The notes under the pieces were generated by a model. It was not told the DNA's origin. It ran no database searches and saw nothing but the letters and a program-made list of their open reading frames with translations. A stretch of DNA of 64,000 bases, taken from contig NZ_RCZH01000004.1 of assembly GCF_006438875.1 (NCBI RefSeq), forward strand, positions 357,640 to 421,639, read 5' to 3'. This document shows, piece after piece, positions 60,416-64,000 of this stretch. Position numbers and translations under genes: made by a program. This DNA is from Flavobacterium pectinovorum. Lineage in GTDB: Bacteria > Bacteroidota > Bacteroidia > Flavobacteriales > Flavobacteriaceae. The first letter of the stretch is position 1, and every line of letters starts with the position of its first letter.

Positions 60416-61534
60416 ATGATAATAGGTGTTCCAAAAGAAATAAAAAATAACGAGAACCGTGTAGCATTAACTCCTGCTGGTGTTTCTGAAATGAAAAAAC
60501 ATGGTCATACAGTTTATGTGCAAGCAACTGCTGGTTTAGGAAGTGGTTTTGGTGACGACGAATATGCAAATGCAGGTGCTGTAGTTTTAGGAACTATTGA
60601 AGAAGTATATGCTATTGCAGAAATGATCATCAAAGTAAAAGAGCCAATTGCTTCTGAATATCCATTGATCAAAAAAGATCAATTATTATTTACTTATTTT
60701 CACTTTGCTTCATCTGAGCCATTAACTCATGCTATGCTTGAGAAAGGTGCAGTATGTTTAGCATATGAAACTGTTGAAAAAACAGATCGTAGTTTACCTT
60801 TATTGGTGCCAATGTCTGAAGTTGCTGGTCGTATGGCTATTCAACAAGGAGCAAAATATCTTGAAAAACCATTAAAAGGAAGAGGAATTCTTTTAGGTGG
60901 TGTTCCAGGTGTTCCACCAGCAAAAGTATTAGTACTTGGTGGAGGAATCGTAGGAACTCAAGCTGCAAAAATGGCTGCTGGACTAGGCGCTCAGGTTACT
61001 ATTATGGATTTAAGTTTGCCACGTTTACGTTATTTAGATGACATCATGCCTGCAAACGTTAATACAGAAATGTCAAATCACTACAACATTACAAAAGCAA
61101 TTGCTACAGCTGATTTAATCGTTGGTGCTGTTTTGATTCCAGGAGCAAAAGCACCTCACTTAATCACTCGTGATATGCTTAAATTAATGCGCCCAGGAAC
61201 TGTTGTTGTTGACGTAGCTGTTGATCAAGGTGGATGTATCGAAACTTGTACTCCTACAACGCACGAAAACCCAACTTTTATTATTGACGATATTGTTCAC
61301 TATTGTGTAGCGAATATGCCAGGTGCTGTTCCTTATACATCAACATTAGCTTTAACAAATGCTACTTTGCCATACGCAGTACAATTAGCGAATAAAGGAT
61401 GGGAAAAAGCATGTAACGAAAATAAAGAATTGAAAAAAGGATTAAACATAGCTAACGGAAAAATCCTTTATAAAGGAGTTGCTGAAGCTTGGAATCTTCC
61501 TTTTAACGAAGAAATAGTGTTAGCAAACGCATAG
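60416..61534 (+). CDS. ald: Alanine dehydrogenase
   Basis: The 372 residues start IIGVPKEIKNNENRVALTPAGV. The substrate lysine K75 lies in VKVKEP and the catalytic H96 in TYFHFAS; the NAD site is LVLGGGIVGTQAAKMAAGLGA (about 170-190). It oxidatively deaminates L-alanine to pyruvate and ammonia. The length fits the family exactly. An Lrp-type regulator is divergent, supporting alanine-responsive control. Confidence 0.96.
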   Translation: MIIGVPKEIKNNENRVALTPAGVSEMKKHGHTVYVQATAGLGSGFGDDEYANAGAVVLGTIEEVYAIAEMIIKVKEPIASEYPLIKKDQLLFTYFHFASSEPLTHAMLEKGAVCLAYETVEKTDRSLPLLVPMSEVAGRMAIQQGAKYLEKPLKGRGILLGGVPGVPPAKVLVLGGGIVGTQAAKMAAGLGAQVTIMDLSLPRLRYLDDIMPANVNTEMSNHYNITKAIATADLIVGAVLIPGAKAPHLITRDMLKLMRPGTVVVDVAVDQGGCIETCTPTTHENPTFIIDDIVHYCVANMPGAVPYTSTLALTNATLPYAVQLANKGWEKACNENKELKKGLNIANGKILYKGVAEAWNLPFNEEIVLANA

Positions 61535-61574
61535 TGCTAACATTATAATAAGTGCTTACTAAAACACTACTTAA

Positions 61575-61609
61575 AAAGGTTTTTCTTAATTGAAAAGCCT
61601 TTTTTTTTG
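61575..61609 (+). terminator. Terminator after ald
   Basis: AAAAGGTTTTTC pairs with GAAAAGCCTTTT, followed by a T run. Confidence 0.75.
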
Positions 61610-61613
61610 ATCA

Positions 61614-61646
61614 TAAAAAAACCTGTCATTATATTATGACAGGTTT
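61614..61646 (-). terminator. Terminator of the PafA gene
   Basis: AAAACCTGTCAT pairs with ATGACAGGTTTT around TATATT. On the minus strand it follows the pafA stop, and a T run continues. Confidence 0.8.
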
Positions 61647-61669
61647 TCCTTTATATGAAATAGATAAAA

Positions 61670-63307
61670 CTATTTTTTCTCATTTTTCTCATTTTTTTCA
61701 TCTAAAACTTCTTGCAATACTTTTGCTTCAGTTCCATTTGGGAAAGTAACTTTAATTTTCTGGGCTATTGTTGGAGCAATTTCGGTTATAGCTTTTTTAT
61801 CGTAAGATTCTCCTTTTTTAATGTGCCATCCGTAAAAAATAGCCGGAACATGAGTATCATAACTATAAGGTGTCCCATGTGATGTTCCTGTTGTTGAATA
61901 TTCAATATCGCCAGGTTTATCAATTATAATCATATCACCATCTTGCGTTACATCATATCCTTTTGCAACAAAATTCAAATAATAATCATTTCCTGAATTT
62001 GCTAAAATTTCTTCTTCAGTATATACTCTTTTAACTTGTGGCTGCGTAATTAAGAACTCTTTGAAAGCTTGTTTAACTTTTGTTAATTCTAAACCTTTAT
62101 CTTTAATAATTTGCTTATTGAAGAAAACATTGAAATTAGAGTAATTCAAAATCAAATCAGCTCCAAATGTTTTAGTTGAGAAATCTTGTAAACTCTTCGT
62201 AACATCTTTTGATGGGTAATTATCAACATTATATTTATGATCTTTCAGATAGATAACATTTTCAGCACCTGCATGATCAGCTGTCAAGAATAAAAGATAA
62301 TTTCCTTTACCTACAGTTTTATCAAGATAAGCTAAAAAATCAGCAATCGTCTGATCAAGTCTTAAGTAAGTATCTTGAAGCTCCATAGAACGTGGCCCTA
62401 ATAAATGTCCAACATAATCTGTAGATGAGAAACTAACCGTCAAAAAGTCTGTGATGTTATCTTTCCCTAACTCTTCTTTCTCAATAGCTCTTTTAGCGAA
62501 TTCAGCTAACAAATCATTTCCGTAAGGAGTTGCTCTTAATACTCCTGCATCATTCTTCTCATACATTGATTTCAAATCATATGGAAAAACCGGAGCAGCA
62601 CTTCCGTATAACTTCCCTTCATACGGATTATTATCCGGTAAGCTTTCATTGTAAGTTGAAGCTGGTTTATACAAATCCCATCCTTTATTAATGTAAGACA
62701 TATAATGCTTCTCATTATTGAACTCCGTAACCCACTCAGGTAATTTCTCACCATAAAATGTACTGGAAATAAAAGAACCTGTTTTACTGTACCAAAATGC
62801 CCAGTTTGCAAAGTGACCAGCTGGTAAAATAGCACCACGGTCCTTTAAACTCATACCAATAACTTTTCCCTGAAAATTAGTAGCCATTCTTACTTCATCG
62901 GTAATAGTAGTACTTTGAAGATTTTTTGGAGACATTGCGCCTTCTTCAACAGTTCCATCTCCCACTGTTTTCACAGATGCATCATCAGTACAATACATTT
63001 CCTTACCAAGAGTTCTGCTAAACCATTCATTACCTACAATTCCGTGTGTAGAAGGAGTTGTACCGGTATAAATTGAAGCATGCCCGGGCGCGGTATAAGT
63101 TGGCATATAATTATAATGCATATTCTGAAAAACATATCCATTATTCATTAATTTCTTAAATCCATTTGGAGAAAAATCATCTGAAAATCGATATAAATAT
63201 TCCATTTTCATTTGATCAACTACAATACCTACAACCAACTTTGGACGCTGTTGGGCATTTAAATTTGATAGAACAAACAATGCCAACAATATAATATTTT
63301 TTTTCAT
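61670..63307 (-). CDS. pafA: PafA-type alkaline phosphatase
   Basis: The 545 residues have a signal peptide (MKKNIILLALFVLSNLNAQ). Catalytic features match the Chryseobacterium enzyme with a constant offset of 7: nucleophile T72 (MPTYTAPGHAS), N93 (IVGNEW), K155 and R157 (SLKDRGAI), plus metal residue D31 and LTADHAGAEN. PafA is a periplasmic phosphate monoesterase, important for phosphate acquisition in Bacteroidota. It is transcribed alone. A run of DEKNEKNEK ends the chain. Confidence 0.93.
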   Translation of the reverse strand: MKKNIILLALFVLSNLNAQQRPKLVVGIVVDQMKMEYLYRFSDDFSPNGFKKLMNNGYVFQNMHYNYMPTYTAPGHASIYTGTTPSTHGIVGNEWFSRTLGKEMYCTDDASVKTVGDGTVEEGAMSPKNLQSTTITDEVRMATNFQGKVIGMSLKDRGAILPAGHFANWAFWYSKTGSFISSTFYGEKLPEWVTEFNNEKHYMSYINKGWDLYKPASTYNESLPDNNPYEGKLYGSAAPVFPYDLKSMYEKNDAGVLRATPYGNDLLAEFAKRAIEKEELGKDNITDFLTVSFSSTDYVGHLLGPRSMELQDTYLRLDQTIADFLAYLDKTVGKGNYLLFLTADHAGAENVIYLKDHKYNVDNYPSKDVTKSLQDFSTKTFGADLILNYSNFNVFFNKQIIKDKGLELTKVKQAFKEFLITQPQVKRVYTEEEILANSGNDYYLNFVAKGYDVTQDGDMIIIDKPGDIEYSTTGTSHGTPYSYDTHVPAIFYGWHIKKGESYDKKAITEIAPTIAQKIKVTFPNGTEAKVLQEVLDEKNEKNEKK

Positions 63308-63427
63308 ACTTAAATTATAATATTTAGAACAAAAATACAGATTCGCTTTTAGATAGGCTAACTCGTCATAATTTAAAACATAAAAATGACCATAATTTAA
63401 CAGAAACTTTTACAGAAAATTATCTAG

Positions 63428-63545
63428 AAATTACTTTGGGCGTTTCCCTACGGGTCGGGCTGTACGCTAAATCTTTTGCGGAAGGTATTTTGGAGCTGCT
63501 TCGCAGAAGTTAAGTTTCCCGCAAAAGGGTGCCGCTTCCATCCCT
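63428..63545 (+). repeat. TCCCTACGGGTCGGGC...CCATCCCTAACGC element
   Basis: GCGTTTCCCTACGGGTCGGG opens it; the ATCTTTTGCGG and CCGCAAAAGGG arms in the middle form a hairpin; ATCCCTAACGC closes it. It is related in plan to the elements at 35051, 37082 and 48417. No gene is seen in 63308-63717. Confidence 0.7.
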
Positions 63546-63717
63546 AACGCAATCATAGATAAATAAAAAGTTTATCTATATATAATAAGAAATTTTAAAT
63601 TTCATAAATCACTATCAACCTTTGTGATTTTAAAGAATCTTTAAAAAATGCGTTTAAAAAAAATAGCGAGATCCTATAGCTATCGAAGCTCTAGCCAAAT
63701 TTCAGTATTTTGTAAAC

Positions 63718-63752
63718 AAAAAAAATCCCCATCAAAAAATGATGAGGATTTT
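63718..63752 (-). terminator. Terminator of the rRNA operon
   Basis: On the minus strand AATCCTCATCA pairs with TGATGGGGATT, followed by a T run. It lies 8 nt after the 5S 3' end. Confidence 0.85.
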
Positions 63753-63759
63753 CAAAAGA

Positions 63760-63866
63760 AAGGCGACGACATACTCTCCCACATAACTGCAGTACCATCT
63801 GCGCAGGCGGGCTTAACTACTCTGTTCGGGATGGGAAGAGGTGAGCCCCGCCGCAATAACCACCTT
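63760..63866 (-). rRNA. rrf: 5S ribosomal RNA
   Basis: The minus strand reads a standard 5S: the 5' AAGGTGGTT pairs with the 3' CGTCGCCTT (stem I). The conserved internal segment is CCATCCCGAACAGAG; TAAGCCC and GATGGTACTGC follow. A terminator follows. To the right, 63867-64000 is an AT-rich spacer, and the last bases (GGTCGGGAG on the minus strand) may be the 3' end of 23S rRNA, which cannot be confirmed from so short a piece. Confidence 0.95.
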
Positions 63867-64000
63867 AAGAAGTTATAATTGCTTTGGGCAATTTTCTTTT
63901 AATTAATAATTGATAATTAACAATTCATAATTAAGAGTAATATCTTAACATACTGAGATAAAGAAAGTATTTTAGTTTTAGAAAGTTTCTTCTCCCGACC

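Noticed and set aside
63648..63878. 76-codon open frame at the right end
   Set aside because: It overlaps the 5S rRNA gene and its terminator on the opposite strand.
1..64000. CRISPR array, prophage, integron or insertion sequence
   Set aside because: No regularly spaced direct repeats, no integrase, transposase, capsid or terminase genes are seen; repeats are short palindromes without coding capacity.
63984..64000. 3' end of 23S rRNA
   Set aside because: The position and the GGTCGGGAG on the minus strand fit, but 17 bases are too few to call; sequence to the right of the window would settle it.

Overview
The window is an AT-rich chromosomal segment of a Flavobacterium-like member of Bacteroidota. 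The main evidence is the gene content: SusC-type plug sequences (EVVVVGYG), a LytTR two-component pair, a PafA-type phosphatase, a DnaJ with a reduced zinc domain, heteromeric methylmalonyl-CoA mutase, and many secreted proteins ending their signal peptide in AQ or SQ. Promoters of the Bacteroidota form TAnnTTTG also recur close to start codons. No phage, integrase, transposase, CRISPR array or resistance island is visible. The accessory material consists of short palindromic intergenic repeats.

Layout. 1-5.6 kb: a truncated MATE exporter, outer-membrane barrel proteins and a LytTR sensor/regulator pair whose genes are separated by repeats. 6-10.4 kb (minus): an imelysin-like/MauG-like dihaem lipoprotein, a PhoX-like lipoprotein and a PPK2 kinase. 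10.6-12.8 kb: three poorly characterised genes. 13.0-16.8 kb: an operon of an ECF sigma factor, a membrane protein in the anti-sigma position ending in a plug-like domain, and a secreted CarboxypepD_reg/plug/VWA protein. I rate this as the most interesting candidate system. 16.9-21.6 kb: a scramblase-like protein, an SDR, mtaB and two unknown proteins. 21.7-30.7 kb (minus): acetyltransferase, HAD phosphatase, DUF2007, alpha/beta hydrolase, a one-domain DEAD protein, an NtrC-like regulator without an HTH, an ABC-2 exporter, and dnaJ/grpE. 31-37 kb: tRNA-Trp, hisS, a MacB-like permease, and a 2.3-kb repeat island with one 77-codon gene. 37-47.5 kb: prmC, ribD, YigZ, dnaA, a LMW phosphatase, an RsmI-like methylase, an aminotransferase and a dienoyl-CoA-reductase-like SDR. 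47.7-52.7 kb: udk, divIC, mutA, a small antitoxin-like gene and mutB. 52.7-63.3 kb: cell-wall genes (lysozyme-like protein, mltG, dapF), an HtrA protease, a long GAPDH, lrp/ald, and pafA. 63.7 kb to the end: 5S rRNA on the minus strand, the last part of an rRNA operon that continues beyond the right edge.

How the genes fit together. Most of the window is housekeeping: translation (hisS, mtaB, prmC, tRNA-Trp), protein folding and quality control (grpE, dnaJ, htrA), wall synthesis, propionyl/methylmalonyl-CoA metabolism, glycolysis and alanine use. Envelope sensing is the recurring accessory theme, through LytTR, ECF/plug/VWA and NtrC-like modules. Phosphate-related enzymes (PPK2, PhoX-like, PafA) are present but not clustered. 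All functional calls come from reading motifs and family resemblance; no database search was run.
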